This document shows, piece after piece, positions 25,734-34,621 of a DNA stretch of 34,621 nt (position 1 is the stretch's first letter; each line of letters opens with the position of its first letter). The notes under the pieces were generated by a model. It was not told the origin of the DNA. It saw only the letters and a list, made by a program, of their open reading frames with translations, and searched no databases. The position numbers and the translations under genes are program-made. The DNA is from Bacillota bacterium (lineage in GTDB: Bacteria; Bacillota; Dethiobacteria; DTU022): the NCBI GenBank assembly GCA_016874655.1, contig VGTO01000011.1, positions 1 to 34,621 on the forward strand, read 5' to 3'.

Positions 25734-26726
25734 GTGGCAGTGCATAAAAAAACGGTCTTTTCCGGCATTCAGGCCTCGGGTCATCTGCACCTGGGTAACT
25801 ATTTAGGGGCGATTCGAAACTGGAAAGCAATGCAGGAAGAATACAGCAATTATTTTTGTGTCGTGGACCTGCATACCATTACGGTGCCCCAGGATCCCAT
25901 CGAACTGAAAACGAACATTCGTGAAGTGGCAGGGCTGCTGATTGCTGCCGGCCTCGATGAAGCGCATTCTGTGGTTTTTGTCCAGTCAAAGGTCAGGGCT
26001 CACTCTGAGCTGGCCTGGATTTTAAATTGTGTTACCCCAATGGGGTGGCTGCACCGTATGACCCAGTTTAAGGAGAAGTCGGAAAAACAAAAAGAGGAAG
26101 TAAGTGTAGGCCTCTTTGCTTATCCGGTTTTGCAGGCTGCCGATATACTTCTCTACGATGCTCATCTTGTTCCGGTTGGTGCAGATCAGAAGCAGCATGT
26201 CGAGCTCTGTCGCGATATCGCGCAGCGTTTTAACCATCGCTACGGTGAAGTATTTGTTTTGCCTGATGCCTTAATCCCTCCCGTTGGTGGACGGGTGATG
26301 GGTTTAATCAACCCCGAGAAAAAGATGAGCAAAAGCGAAGAGAAACAGGAAGATTCGATTTTTCTACTTGATACCCCCGATCAGATCCGCTCCAAGATCA
26401 AGCGGGCAACCACTGATTCAAGCAAAGAAATTGTTTTTGATCAGCAGAGACCGGGTATTAATAATCTGCTTACCATTTACCAGCTTCTAACGGGTGATAA
26501 CCGCGAGCAGATTGAAGCTCATTTTGAAGGAAAGAACTATAAAGTCTTGAAAGAAGATCTGGCCGAAGTAGTAATCGAAAGCTTGCGTCCACTCCAGGAG
26601 AAATATGCCTTACTAACCGGCGACAATAATTATCTCGATCAACTCCTCAGTCGCGGTGCTGAGCGAGCTGAGGCCCAGGCTGAAGCCAAGATCCACCAGG
26701 TTACCGTGTCGATGGGCTTACGATAG
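25734..26726 (+). CDS. trpS: Tryptophanyl-tRNA synthetase
   Basis: FSGIQASGHLHLGNYLGAIRNW, PVLQAADILLYDAHLVPVGADQKQHVELCRDIAQRFN, KKMSKSEE (KMSKS motif). Confidence 0.97.
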   Translation: MAVHKKTVFSGIQASGHLHLGNYLGAIRNWKAMQEEYSNYFCVVDLHTITVPQDPIELKTNIREVAGLLIAAGLDEAHSVVFVQSKVRAHSELAWILNCVTPMGWLHRMTQFKEKSEKQKEEVSVGLFAYPVLQAADILLYDAHLVPVGADQKQHVELCRDIAQRFNHRYGEVFVLPDALIPPVGGRVMGLINPEKKMSKSEEKQEDSIFLLDTPDQIRSKIKRATTDSSKEIVFDQQRPGINNLLTIYQLLTGDNREQIEAHFEGKNYKVLKEDLAEVVIESLRPLQEKYALLTGDNNYLDQLLSRGAERAEAQAEAKIHQVTVSMGLR

Positions 26727-26751
26727 CTTTTAAGAGTGGCAGGAGAAATTT

Positions 26752-27546
26752 ATGGCAATAGAGCAGGCTGAGTACAGAATAAAACTGCCTACCTTTGAAG
26801 GGCCTTTTGACCTTCTCTTTCATCTGATCAAGAAAGCAGAGGTAGATATCTGGTCGATTTCAATTGCCGCTATTACTGATCAGTATTTAGCCTATCTGCA
26901 GTCAATGCAAGAACTTAACTTAGATATTGCCAGTGAATTCCTGGTCATGGCGGCGACCCTGCTGCGCCTGAAATCAAAATTACTGCTGCCGAAACCGGTT
27001 ACGGAGGCAGAACAGGAAGAAGAGGAAGATCTCTTTGAGATTCACAGCGCCGAAGAGCTCTTTCAAAGACTCGAGGAATATCGGTTCTTCAAGGAAGTAG
27101 CTAAGAACCTGGAGAGCCGGGAGGACGAGCAGCGGAAAATTTACCTCCGCTCCACTGGCGGGCAAAAAGTTATGGTTTTTACCCAACAGGATTCAGTTTA
27201 TACAATCTGGGAAGGCGCTGATCATCTTAGTGACATTATGAATCGTTTTGCTGTGGTGAACACTGCTGATCAGTACATGCCATTTTTTAATGCAGTTGAA
27301 GACTTTATTGTTACCGAAAAGGCAGCATCTATAGCAGAGATTCTCAACAGCAGCAAAAAACCGCAGCCGATGGAGAAATTTATCGACGGCAGTGGTATCT
27401 GGGAGATGATCATCACCTTTATTGCCCTGCTGGAAATGGCCCGGCAGAAGAAAATAATTTTACTGCAGGAGAAGCTCTTTGGGCCGATCTTTGTGGTTTT
27501 ACGGGAAGAAAACCGGGAGAAGGACACAGAAGATGGACAGAGCTGA
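26752..27546 (+). CDS. scpA: Segregation and condensation protein A
   Basis: YRIKLPTFEGPFDLLFHLIKKAEVDIWSISIAAITDQYLAYL; ASEFLVMAATLLRLKSKLLLP. Confidence 0.96.
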   Translation: MAIEQAEYRIKLPTFEGPFDLLFHLIKKAEVDIWSISIAAITDQYLAYLQSMQELNLDIASEFLVMAATLLRLKSKLLLPKPVTEAEQEEEEDLFEIHSAEELFQRLEEYRFFKEVAKNLESREDEQRKIYLRSTGGQKVMVFTQQDSVYTIWEGADHLSDIMNRFAVVNTADQYMPFFNAVEDFIVTEKAASIAEILNSSKKPQPMEKFIDGSGIWEMIITFIALLEMARQKKIILLQEKLFGPIFVVLREENREKDTEDGQS

Positions 27547-28156
27547 ACAAAAAAGGGTAATTGAAGCAGTGCTTTTTTTAACAGAAGAACCCTTAAAAGC
27601 TGATCGAGTCGCCGTTGTTCTTGATACTTCGCCGGGAGAAGCCGAATACTTATTGCAAGAGCTAAAAAATGATCTCGCAGCCGCCAACCGCGGTATTCAA
27701 ATTGTTGAGACTGCTACTGGTTTTCAGATGGGAACAGTCCCTGAGCTTGCTCCATATTTAGAAATGGCTTTCAGTGAAGATGTGTCCAGCAACCTCTCGA
27801 CCGCAGCCCTGGAAGCTTTGGCGATCATCGCTTATAAACAGCCGGTAACCAGGATTGAAATTGAGTCGATTCGTGGAGTCCGAAGCGAACATGTTCTTGA
27901 GAATTTACTGAAAAGAAAATTAATCAAAATAAGCGGCCGTAAAGATGGACCGGGCCGGCCGCTTCTCTATGGCACCACAGCCGACTTTCTTAAATATTTT
28001 GGTCTGAAAGAACTAGCCGATTTGCCGCCGCTTGAAGTTGAATATGAAACGCGGGTGGAAAGTGATGTTGAAGCTGATGGGGATCAACAATCCAGTGCCG
28101 AAGAAGATCACTCGGCTACGATAACTGCAGAAGAAATTTCAGCAGACGGGAGTTAA
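27533..28156 (+). CDS. scpB: Segregation and condensation protein B
   Basis: VIEAVLFLTEEPLKADRVA; LSTAALEALAIIAYKQPVTRIEIESIRGVRSEHVLENLLKRKLIKISGRKDGPGRPLLYGTTADFLKYFGLKELADLPPL. Confidence 0.96.
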   Translation: MDRAEQKRVIEAVLFLTEEPLKADRVAVVLDTSPGEAEYLLQELKNDLAAANRGIQIVETATGFQMGTVPELAPYLEMAFSEDVSSNLSTAALEALAIIAYKQPVTRIEIESIRGVRSEHVLENLLKRKLIKISGRKDGPGRPLLYGTTADFLKYFGLKELADLPPLEVEYETRVESDVEADGDQQSSAEEDHSATITAEEISADGS

Positions 28157-28161
28157 GAACG

Positions 28162-28881
28162 ATGCGTTTGGCGAAATACCTGGCGCAGTCGGGAGTTGCT
28201 GCAAGAAGAGCAGCAGAAGTTATGATTAAAGAGGGTCGGGTAACTGTGAACGGGCTAATCGAGCTAAGGCCGCAAACCCTGGTAACCGATGAAGATGTCA
28301 TTACAGTTGACGGCGAGAGAATCAGGCAGCAGGAGGTTAAATTGTATTTTTTGCTGAACAAGCCTTCAGGCTATCTCTCTACCGTTCGCGATACGCATAA
28401 CCGGGCAACAGTATTAGATCTGCTAAAAGATAAACAAGATCGGCTCTACCCGGTAGGTAGACTGGACTTAAATACCAGCGGAGTACTGCTCTTAACCAAT
28501 GATGGAGAACTCGCTCACCGGCTCACCCATCCCCGGTATGGGATTAAAAAGATTTACCGGGCCGGGATAAAAGGAATTCCCGGGAAAAAGGCTCTTGATC
28601 AGCTCCTTAACGGGGTAGAGATCGATGGTGATAGATGTATTCCTGATGATGTAATACTTTTAAAGACCGACCAGGAGAAGATGCATTCACAACTGCAGAT
28701 CACCTTAACAGAAGGAAGGAAGCGGCAGGTTAGGAAGATACTTGCTGCGATTAATCATCCAGTTTACAATCTGGAGCGAATCAGTTTTGCCGGATTGACA
28801 GCTGATTCACTGTCTAAAGGTGCCTACCGTTCCCTTTCAGAAATAGAGGTGAAACGATTATACAGTCTGGTTAACCTTTAG
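28162..28881 (+). CDS. rluB: 23S rRNA pseudouridine synthase B (RluB/RsuA family)
   Basis: S4 domain MRLAKYLAQSGVAARRAAEVMIKEGRVTVNG; LLNKPSGYLSTVRD; YPVGRLDLNTSGVLLLTNDGELAHRLTHP; LTEGRKRQVRKI. Confidence 0.95.
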   Translation: MRLAKYLAQSGVAARRAAEVMIKEGRVTVNGLIELRPQTLVTDEDVITVDGERIRQQEVKLYFLLNKPSGYLSTVRDTHNRATVLDLLKDKQDRLYPVGRLDLNTSGVLLLTNDGELAHRLTHPRYGIKKIYRAGIKGIPGKKALDQLLNGVEIDGDRCIPDDVILLKTDQEKMHSQLQITLTEGRKRQVRKILAAINHPVYNLERISFAGLTADSLSKGAYRSLSEIEVKRLYSLVNL

Positions 28882-29013
28882 GGATTATCTTGTTATTCTG
28901 CTGTTTAGCTTGCAAATTAACCCTTCTAATGAGACAATAAGAAAGCTGCTTCAGAAAAACTTCACGAAAATTTCGTACCGGATATTAGGAGATTGACCTA
29001 TAAAGTGAACAGT

Positions 29014-29685
29014 ATGCAAAAAAAACCGAACGTTGCGATTGATGGACCGGCAGGAGCCGGAAAAAGCACAGTCGCCCGGGAAATTGGCAAGCGCCTGGGC
29101 TTAAAGTATTTAGATACAGGGGCTATGTATAGGGCGATTACCCTGAAACTGATCCGTAACAATATTGATTTAGATGACATTAATGCCCTCAGGTCAACCT
29201 TAAACCGGACCGTTATTCGCTTAGGGGATCAGCAAGAGGTTTATTTGGACGATGAAGATGTAACAGAGGAAATTCGCAAACCTTTCGTCAACGAGATGGT
29301 TTCACCGGTAGCAGCCCAGTCGGTCGTTCGACGACATCTGGTAGCCCTGCAGCAGCAGATAGCTTCCGAAACAAACGGGATTATCATGGAGGGCAGAGAT
29401 ACCACCTCGGTGGTGCTGCCCGATGCTGATTATAAGTTTTATCTTGATGCTTCTTTAGAGGAAAGGACGAGAAGGCGTAACCGGGAACAGCAGGAAAAAG
29501 GCATTTCGCTCAGTGCTGAAGAGGTAGCAATACAGATTTTAAAACGGGATAATATCGATTCGCAGCGTGCAGATTCACCGCTGACCATTGTACCGGATGC
29601 GACTATAATTGATACTACAAATATGGATTTCGAAGGAGTCGTTAATGAGATAATCCAAATCATTAACACGGGAAAGCAGCCCTAA
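29014..29685 (+). CDS. cmk: Cytidylate kinase
   Basis: NVAIDGPAGAGKSTVAREIGKRLGLKYLDTGAMYRA; EGRDTTSVVLPDADYKFYLDAS; KRDNIDSQRADSPL. Start uncertain (28993/29005/29014). Confidence 0.95.
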   Translation: MQKKPNVAIDGPAGAGKSTVAREIGKRLGLKYLDTGAMYRAITLKLIRNNIDLDDINALRSTLNRTVIRLGDQQEVYLDDEDVTEEIRKPFVNEMVSPVAAQSVVRRHLVALQQQIASETNGIIMEGRDTTSVVLPDADYKFYLDASLEERTRRRNREQQEKGISLSAEEVAIQILKRDNIDSQRADSPLTIVPDATIIDTTNMDFEGVVNEIIQIINTGKQP

Positions 29686-29701
29686 AGAAACAGGTGAAAA
29701 T

Positions 29702-30307
29702 TTGCTCTATTATTTTGCGCGGTTTATTTTTTTAATCTATCTTAAAGTTTTCTACCGCATAACCATCTTCGGCAGGACCAATATCCCCGGCCGCAAGCCT
29801 TTTATAGTCTGCGCCAATCATATCAGCTGGCATGACCCTCTTTCTGTTGGAGTAGCGCTAGCGGCCCGGTACAGAATTAATTACATGGCCAAAAAAGAGC
29901 TTTTTAGTAATTTCATCTTACGCTTTTTATTAATCCGCGCCGGGGCATTTCCGGTTAACCGCCAGGAGGCGGATCTGATCGCCGTTAAGAAGGCGTATCT
30001 GATCCTAAAAGAAGGTAACGTATTAGGATTATTCCCGGAAGGAACCCGTAGTGCGAGCGGCGTTATGCAGAAAGCATATAATGGTGCCGCGCTGATCGCT
30101 GTCCGCAGTGGTGTTCCGATCCTGCCGGTGGCGATAGAAGGTCCGTATCGCCTGTTTAAGCCGGTTAAAGTCCATATTGGCAAACCATTTGTTTTGCCTC
30201 CACTTATTTATGAGCAAAAAAATAAAAAAAGAGAGCAACTGGAAGAAATGAGCGATCTGATTATGAATACTATCAGCCGGTTGCTGACGGAGCAGAAAAA
30301 TAAGTGA
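29702..30307 (+). CDS. plsC: 1-acyl-sn-glycerol-3-phosphate acyltransferase
   Basis: CANHISWHDPLSVGVAL (HxxxxD), AGAFPVNRQEADL, GLFPEGTRSASG. Confidence 0.94.
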   Translation: MLYYFARFIFLIYLKVFYRITIFGRTNIPGRKPFIVCANHISWHDPLSVGVALAARYRINYMAKKELFSNFILRFLLIRAGAFPVNRQEADLIAVKKAYLILKEGNVLGLFPEGTRSASGVMQKAYNGAALIAVRSGVPILPVAIEGPYRLFKPVKVHIGKPFVLPPLIYEQKNKKREQLEEMSDLIMNTISRLLTEQKNK

Positions 30308-32541
30308 AGGTACTTAAGGCAAAAAATGCAGGTTTTTGTTCTGGAGTAAATAAGGCTTTCAATCGCTTACTCGAGAAAGCAGCTCAGGAGGGTGAAGGTT
30401 CTGTATTAGGTGACCTGGTCCACAACGAACAGGTTGTGCAGTATCTGGCCCAGCAGGCCATAAAAAAAATTGATCAGCCGCAGGAAGCCTACGGTTCTTT
30501 TCTGGCGATCAGAACCCATGGTGCTACCCCTCAACTTCTGGCCACCCTCAAAGAAATGAAAAACATAGAATTAATTGACTTGACATGTCCCCGGGTGAAA
30601 AGGGTTCAGGAGATCGCCCGTGAGCTGGCTGAGCGCAATATTAAGGTCGTCATTTTTGGCAATTGCAATCATCCCGAAGTTGAAGGTTTGGTAGGTTGGG
30701 CCGGTGCAGATGCAGCGGTTGTGGCAACCCTCAGGGAACTCGAAGAGCTGATCGTCGAAAATCCTGCTGCCTTGATTGCCCAGACCACCTGCGATCCTGA
30801 ACTTTATGAAAAAGCCCAAAATATATTCCGGAATGCGCATCTTGACGGTATGGTTTATAATACAATTTGTCCGGAAACACGGTTACGGCAGGATGAAGTA
30901 TTAACGATGGCAGAGAGGGTTGACGCTTTTGTAGTTGTAGGCAGTGCGAGCAGTGCTAATACAATGACCCTTTATGATAGATGCCGGCAGCTGAAACCGG
31001 CTTGCCGGGTAAATAGTGCAAGGGAGTTGGATTGGTCTTTTTTAGGTCAGTTTGAGGTGATCGGCGTTACTGCCGGAGCGTCAACTCCCCCATGGATGAT
31101 CAAGGAGGTTGTGGAGAGTATGGAGAACGAGAATGTAGAAGTAAAGAACGAGGAGCAATTTCAGTTTGACCAAGAAATCAAGGTAGCCCAGGTTGGTGAG
31201 CAGGTTACCGGAAAGGTAGCAAGAGTTACCGATGAAGAAGTGTTTGTCGATATCGGCAGCAAATCAGAGGCTATTCTCCCTTTCGGCGAAGTGCACCTGG
31301 AAACAGGTAAAACCTTGTCCGATCTTTTTGCTCCTGAGGATGAAATTGAAGTCACCGTTATAGAAGATGAGGAGCAGGAAGGGAAAGTGGTCGTTTCACA
31401 TAAAAGGCTGGCCCGTGATAAAAAGATCAACGAGCTGCTTGATGCTTACGAAAACGGAACGGTTACCGCAGGTGTGGTAAAACAGGTAGTTAATGCCGGG
31501 TTGGTTCTGGATCTCGGGGCCGGGGTGGAAGGGTTCATGCCGGGATCACTGGTCGACACCAGTTATATCCAGGACTTCGCTGTTTTTAAAGATCAGCCGC
31601 TGGAATGCAAAATCATCGAATTCGACCGTGACAAAACAAAGCTGATTCTTAACCGCAAGACAATCCTGGCCGATGTAGAAGCTAAAAAGAAAGAGGAAAC
31701 CCTGAAAGCGATTAAAGTGGGATCCGTAATTAGCGGTACTGTTAAGCGGCTGACTACTTTTGGCGCTTTTGTCGATATCGGTGGAATTGACGGCCTGGTC
31801 CATGTATCGGAAATATCCTGGGAGCGTGTCAATCACCCCGGTGAAGTCCTGAAAGTTGGGGAGCAGTTGGAGGTTGAAGTCCTCGAAGTAATCCCGGAAA
31901 AAGAACGGATTAGCCTCAGTATTCGTAAAACCTTACCCGATCCGTGGCTGAAATTGGTCGGTGATCTGGAAAGTGGCCAGATAGTTACCGGCAAGGTGAC
32001 CCGATTAACCAATTTTGGTGCGTTCATCGAAATCAAGCCGGGTTTGGAGGGTTTGGCACATATATCACAGCTGGCAGAATTTCATGTCAAGCATCCTTCC
32101 GAAGTGTTGCAGGAAAAAGATGAGGTTGAGGTTAAGATTATCGAGATTAAACCTAAGAATAAAAGGATCAGCCTCAGTGTTACCGAAGCCGGAGGTGCTC
32201 TCTATAACGTCAATACTGCCGTTGCAAATGGCTCAGACAACGGAAATGTTACACTGGGCGATCTTTTCGGCGACCTTTTTGAGAACAATGCGCTTGCCTC
32301 CGACGCAGTAAAAACTGAAACTAAAGCTAAAGCTGAAGAAGTAGAAGCTAAGCCTAAGAAAGCTAAAGCTAAAGCTAAAGCTGAAGAAGTGGAAGCTAAG
32401 CCTAAGAAAGCTAAAGCTAAAGCTGAAGAAGTGGAAGCTAAGCCTAAGAAAGTTAAAGCTAAAGCTGGAGAAGTAGAAGCTAAGCCCAAGAAAGTTAAAG
32501 CTAAAGCTGAAGAAGTGGAAGCTGAAGGCGGCCAGGAATAA
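30304..32541 (+). CDS. ispH: Fusion: 4-hydroxy-3-methylbut-2-enyl diphosphate reductase (IspH) + ribosomal protein S1-like (four S1 repeats), with a Lys/Ala/Glu repeat tail
   Basis: IspH half: AKNAGFCSGVNKAFNRL, VLGDLVHNEQVV, IRTHGATPQLL, DLTCPRVKRVQEIA, QTTC, VVGSASSANTMTL, GVTAGASTPPWMI. S1 half: GTVKRLTTFGAFVDIGGIDGLVHVSEISWERV and three further S1 copies. Confidence 0.95.
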   Translation: MKVLKAKNAGFCSGVNKAFNRLLEKAAQEGEGSVLGDLVHNEQVVQYLAQQAIKKIDQPQEAYGSFLAIRTHGATPQLLATLKEMKNIELIDLTCPRVKRVQEIARELAERNIKVVIFGNCNHPEVEGLVGWAGADAAVVATLRELEELIVENPAALIAQTTCDPELYEKAQNIFRNAHLDGMVYNTICPETRLRQDEVLTMAERVDAFVVVGSASSANTMTLYDRCRQLKPACRVNSARELDWSFLGQFEVIGVTAGASTPPWMIKEVVESMENENVEVKNEEQFQFDQEIKVAQVGEQVTGKVARVTDEEVFVDIGSKSEAILPFGEVHLETGKTLSDLFAPEDEIEVTVIEDEEQEGKVVVSHKRLARDKKINELLDAYENGTVTAGVVKQVVNAGLVLDLGAGVEGFMPGSLVDTSYIQDFAVFKDQPLECKIIEFDRDKTKLILNRKTILADVEAKKKEETLKAIKVGSVISGTVKRLTTFGAFVDIGGIDGLVHVSEISWERVNHPGEVLKVGEQLEVEVLEVIPEKERISLSIRKTLPDPWLKLVGDLESGQIVTGKVTRLTNFGAFIEIKPGLEGLAHISQLAEFHVKHPSEVLQEKDEVEVKIIEIKPKNKRISLSVTEAGGALYNVNTAVANGSDNGNVTLGDLFGDLFENNALASDAVKTETKAKAEEVEAKPKKAKAKAKAEEVEAKPKKAKAKAEEVEAKPKKVKAKAGEVEAKPKKVKAKAEEVEAEGGQE
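32322..32526 (+). repeat. ~42-nt in-frame tandem repeat encoding (A/V)KAKAEEVEAKPKK-type units, about 5 copies
   Basis: Repeated gctaaagctaaagctgaagaagtrgaagctaagcctaagaaa; protein KAKAEEVEAKPKK/AKAKAKAEEVEAKPKK/AKAKAEEVEAKPKK/VKAKAGEVEAKPKK/VKAKAEEVEAEGGQE. Confidence 0.9.
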
Positions 32542-33630
32542 ATGTCCAGGTCTAAAAGAAAGGATGAGCATCTGCTGATTGCCTCAAGGGCAAAACCGGA
32601 GCGTGCAGATTTCACTGAGATCAGTCTTGTTCATGATTGCCTGCCTGAAATTGACCTGGGACAGATTAGTTTAGAAACAAATTATTTGGGGCGAACTCAC
32701 CGTTCGCCTCTTTTCATTAACGCGATCACTGGCGGTACAGTTTTGGCCCGGGCCATTAATGCAAGCCTGGCTGTAGTTGCCAGGCAGCTATCTCTGCCAA
32801 TGGCCGTAGGGTCTCAACTGGTGGCTCTCAAAAACCCGGCCTGCCGGGAGAGCTTTACCGTTGTCAGGGAATTTAACCCTCATGGTCAGATCTGGGCCAA
32901 TATTGGTTCGTACGCTACAGTAGAGATGGCCTTGCAGGCAATTGAGATGGTCAGGGCAGATGCCCTGCAGATTCATTTAAATGTTGCCCAGGAACTGGCC
33001 ATGAACGATGGCGAATGTACTTTTTCCGGCGCTCTTGAGCGGATCAAAGAAATTGTCCAAAAAGTAGACGTGCCAGTAATTGTCAAGGAGGTAGGCTTTG
33101 GAATGGCAGCGGAAGCAGTTGCCAAACTAACTGCAACCGGAGTAAAGGCTCTCGACTGCGGTGGGCGGGGTGGTACTGATTTTTTAAAGATCGAAGCTAT
33201 CCGCCATGGTCAAGTGCGGCCCAATCAACTAAAAACCTGGGGAATTCCCAGTGCAATCAGCCTCATTGAAACACTGAAAACTGCTGATTCCGGCAGTACA
33301 GAGGTTTTTGCCGGAGGAGGAGTTTGGGAAGCTACGGATCTGGCTAAAGCGCTTGTTCTGGGCGCCAGGGCTGTTGGTCTAGCCGGGATGCCGCTGTACT
33401 ATTTGATGCGCAAAGGGCATGGCGCCCTGGTGCGTAAGCTTGAGTCTGTTGAGAAAGAATTAAAAGCAATAATGCTGAGTATTGGCGCCGGAAGCGTCAG
33501 GCAGCTGTCAGAGAAGCCGCTGGTGATTAGCGGCTACACGGCCGAGTGGTTGGAAAGGCGGGGCTTCGATCCGAATCATTATGCCCGTCGTTCATTAACA
33601 GTGTCGGGAGAGAAGCATAACGATGCCTGA
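32542..33630 (+). CDS. fni: Isopentenyl-diphosphate delta-isomerase, type 2
   Basis: SLVHDCLPEIDLGQISLETNYLGRTHRSPLFINAITGGT; MAVGSQ; ANIGSYA; ALQIHLNVAQELAMNDGE; VIVKEVGFGM; DCGGRGGTDFLKIEAIR; FAGGGVWEATDLAKALVLGARAVGLAG. Confidence 0.95.
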   Translation: MSRSKRKDEHLLIASRAKPERADFTEISLVHDCLPEIDLGQISLETNYLGRTHRSPLFINAITGGTVLARAINASLAVVARQLSLPMAVGSQLVALKNPACRESFTVVREFNPHGQIWANIGSYATVEMALQAIEMVRADALQIHLNVAQELAMNDGECTFSGALERIKEIVQKVDVPVIVKEVGFGMAAEAVAKLTATGVKALDCGGRGGTDFLKIEAIRHGQVRPNQLKTWGIPSAISLIETLKTADSGSTEVFAGGGVWEATDLAKALVLGARAVGLAGMPLYYLMRKGHGALVRKLESVEKELKAIMLSIGAGSVRQLSEKPLVISGYTAEWLERRGFDPNHYARRSLTVSGEKHNDA

Positions 33631-34621
33631 TCAACAGCCGGAAAAAGGACATCTGATTGATTACGTAATACCTGGTTCACCGGCTGACAAAGCCGGCATT
33701 AAGGCTGGCTGGAAACTGCTTCGTATTGACAATCAAAAAATTGGCGATCTGATCGATTACCGAATTCTCGAAGCTGATGAGCTGCTCTCCCTATTGTTAC
33801 TGCAGGATGAAGGAAAGCTAAAAAGAATTAAGATTACCAAATCTATCGGCAGCAGCTTGGGCTTGCGTTTCAATCCGCTGACTATCGATCGGTTGCAACG
33901 CTGCCCAAACAAATGCCTCTTTTGTTTTGTAGATCAAAACCCGCAGGGGCTGCGCAGCGCTTTATACGTCAAGGACGATGATTACCGGCTTTCATTCTTA
34001 TATGGAAATTTTATAACCCTAAACAGAGTCGGGGAAGACGATCTTAGGCGCATCATCAGATTGCAGATGAGCCCGCTTTATGTTTCTGTCCATACCACTA
34101 ACCCCGAACTGAGAATGCAGATGATGGGTTCAAAACTGGCAAAAATAGGGCTTGCTAACTTAGAAAAGCTTGTCCGGGCCGGAATAAAAATTCATTGCCA
34201 GTTGGTACTTTGCCCCGATTTTAATACAGGCGCTGAACTGGAAAGTTCCATCGCTCATCTGGCTGCTCTGGGTGGAAATATTTTAAGTGTGGCCCTGGTG
34301 CCAGTCGGACTGACCGGGCACCGCAGCGAAGTCTACACACTTAGAGGTTTTACACCAGAGGAAGCACTTCGCCTGATTGAGCAAGTTAAAGTTTTACAGC
34401 AAAAATATATTGGCGATCGCGCTAGCCGCTTTGTATTTTTGGCCGACGAATTTTATAACCTTGCTGCCCTGTCTTATCCACCAGTAATTGATTATGAGGG
34501 ATACCCACAGCTCGAAAACGGGGTGGGTCTGGCAAGGCAGTTTTTGGAAGAGCTGGAACAGCTGGAAAAAAGACTCCCACCGTTTGATCTCTCCGGCCGA
34601 GAGCTGAGCATAACTATTGTC
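33623..34621 (+). CDS. DUF512 family protein with N-terminal PDZ and radical SAM-like Cys motif (partial, runs off window end)
   Basis: ATG 33623 overlaps the fni stop and is open to the window end: MPDQQPEKGHLIDYVIPGSPADKAGIKAGWKLLRIDNQKIGDLIDYRI...RCPNKCLFCFVDQNPQGLRSALYVKDDDYRLSFLYGNFITL... Confidence 0.9.
   Translation, partial: MPDQQPEKGHLIDYVIPGSPADKAGIKAGWKLLRIDNQKIGDLIDYRILEADELLSLLLLQDEGKLKRIKITKSIGSSLGLRFNPLTIDRLQRCPNKCLFCFVDQNPQGLRSALYVKDDDYRLSFLYGNFITLNRVGEDDLRRIIRLQMSPLYVSVHTTNPELRMQMMGSKLAKIGLANLEKLVRAGIKIHCQLVLCPDFNTGAELESSIAHLAALGGNILSVALVPVGLTGHRSEVYTLRGFTPEEALRLIEQVKVLQQKYIGDRASRFVFLADEFYNLAALSYPPVIDYEGYPQLENGVGLARQFLEELEQLEKRLPPFDLSGRELSITIV

Noticed and set aside
32322-32526. 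Possible CRISPR-like array
   Set aside because: Repeats are contiguous, in-frame and coding, with no unique spacers and no cas genes.
32202-32615. 137-aa and 112-aa minus-strand ORFs with Leu/Ala/Ser/Phe repeats
   Set aside because: They are antisense shadows of the Lys/Ala/Glu tandem repeat in ispH-rpsA.

Overview
The window is a dense, almost entirely + strand housekeeping region from a Firmicutes/Clostridia-type chromosome. Order: pseudopilin 3' end, aroK, aroQ, Xaa-Pro peptidase, efp, CD1247-type protein, Asp23/AmaP/DUF2273 cluster, nusB, TsaD-like paralog, an unusual NuoF(C-term)-GltD fusion plus a NuoG-like Fe-S protein, xseA, xseB, ispA, fchA, folD, a ~580-nt non-coding gap, a membrane protein, dxs, tlyA, nadK, recN, nudix, xerD, deoB, a short CCA-transferase head protein, site-2 protease, trpS, scpA, scpB, rluB, cmk, plsC, an ispH-rpsA fusion, fni (idi2), and a partial DUF512 radical SAM protein. 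The most important feature is the non-coding gap at about 14846-15425. I interpret it as an OLE RNA (Ornate, Large, Extremophilic), followed directly by the gene for its membrane partner OapA. It has its own near-consensus sigma-A promoter, and a perfect 11-bp complementarity joins its 5' and 3' ends. No tools were used; family calls come from motif recognition and gene context.
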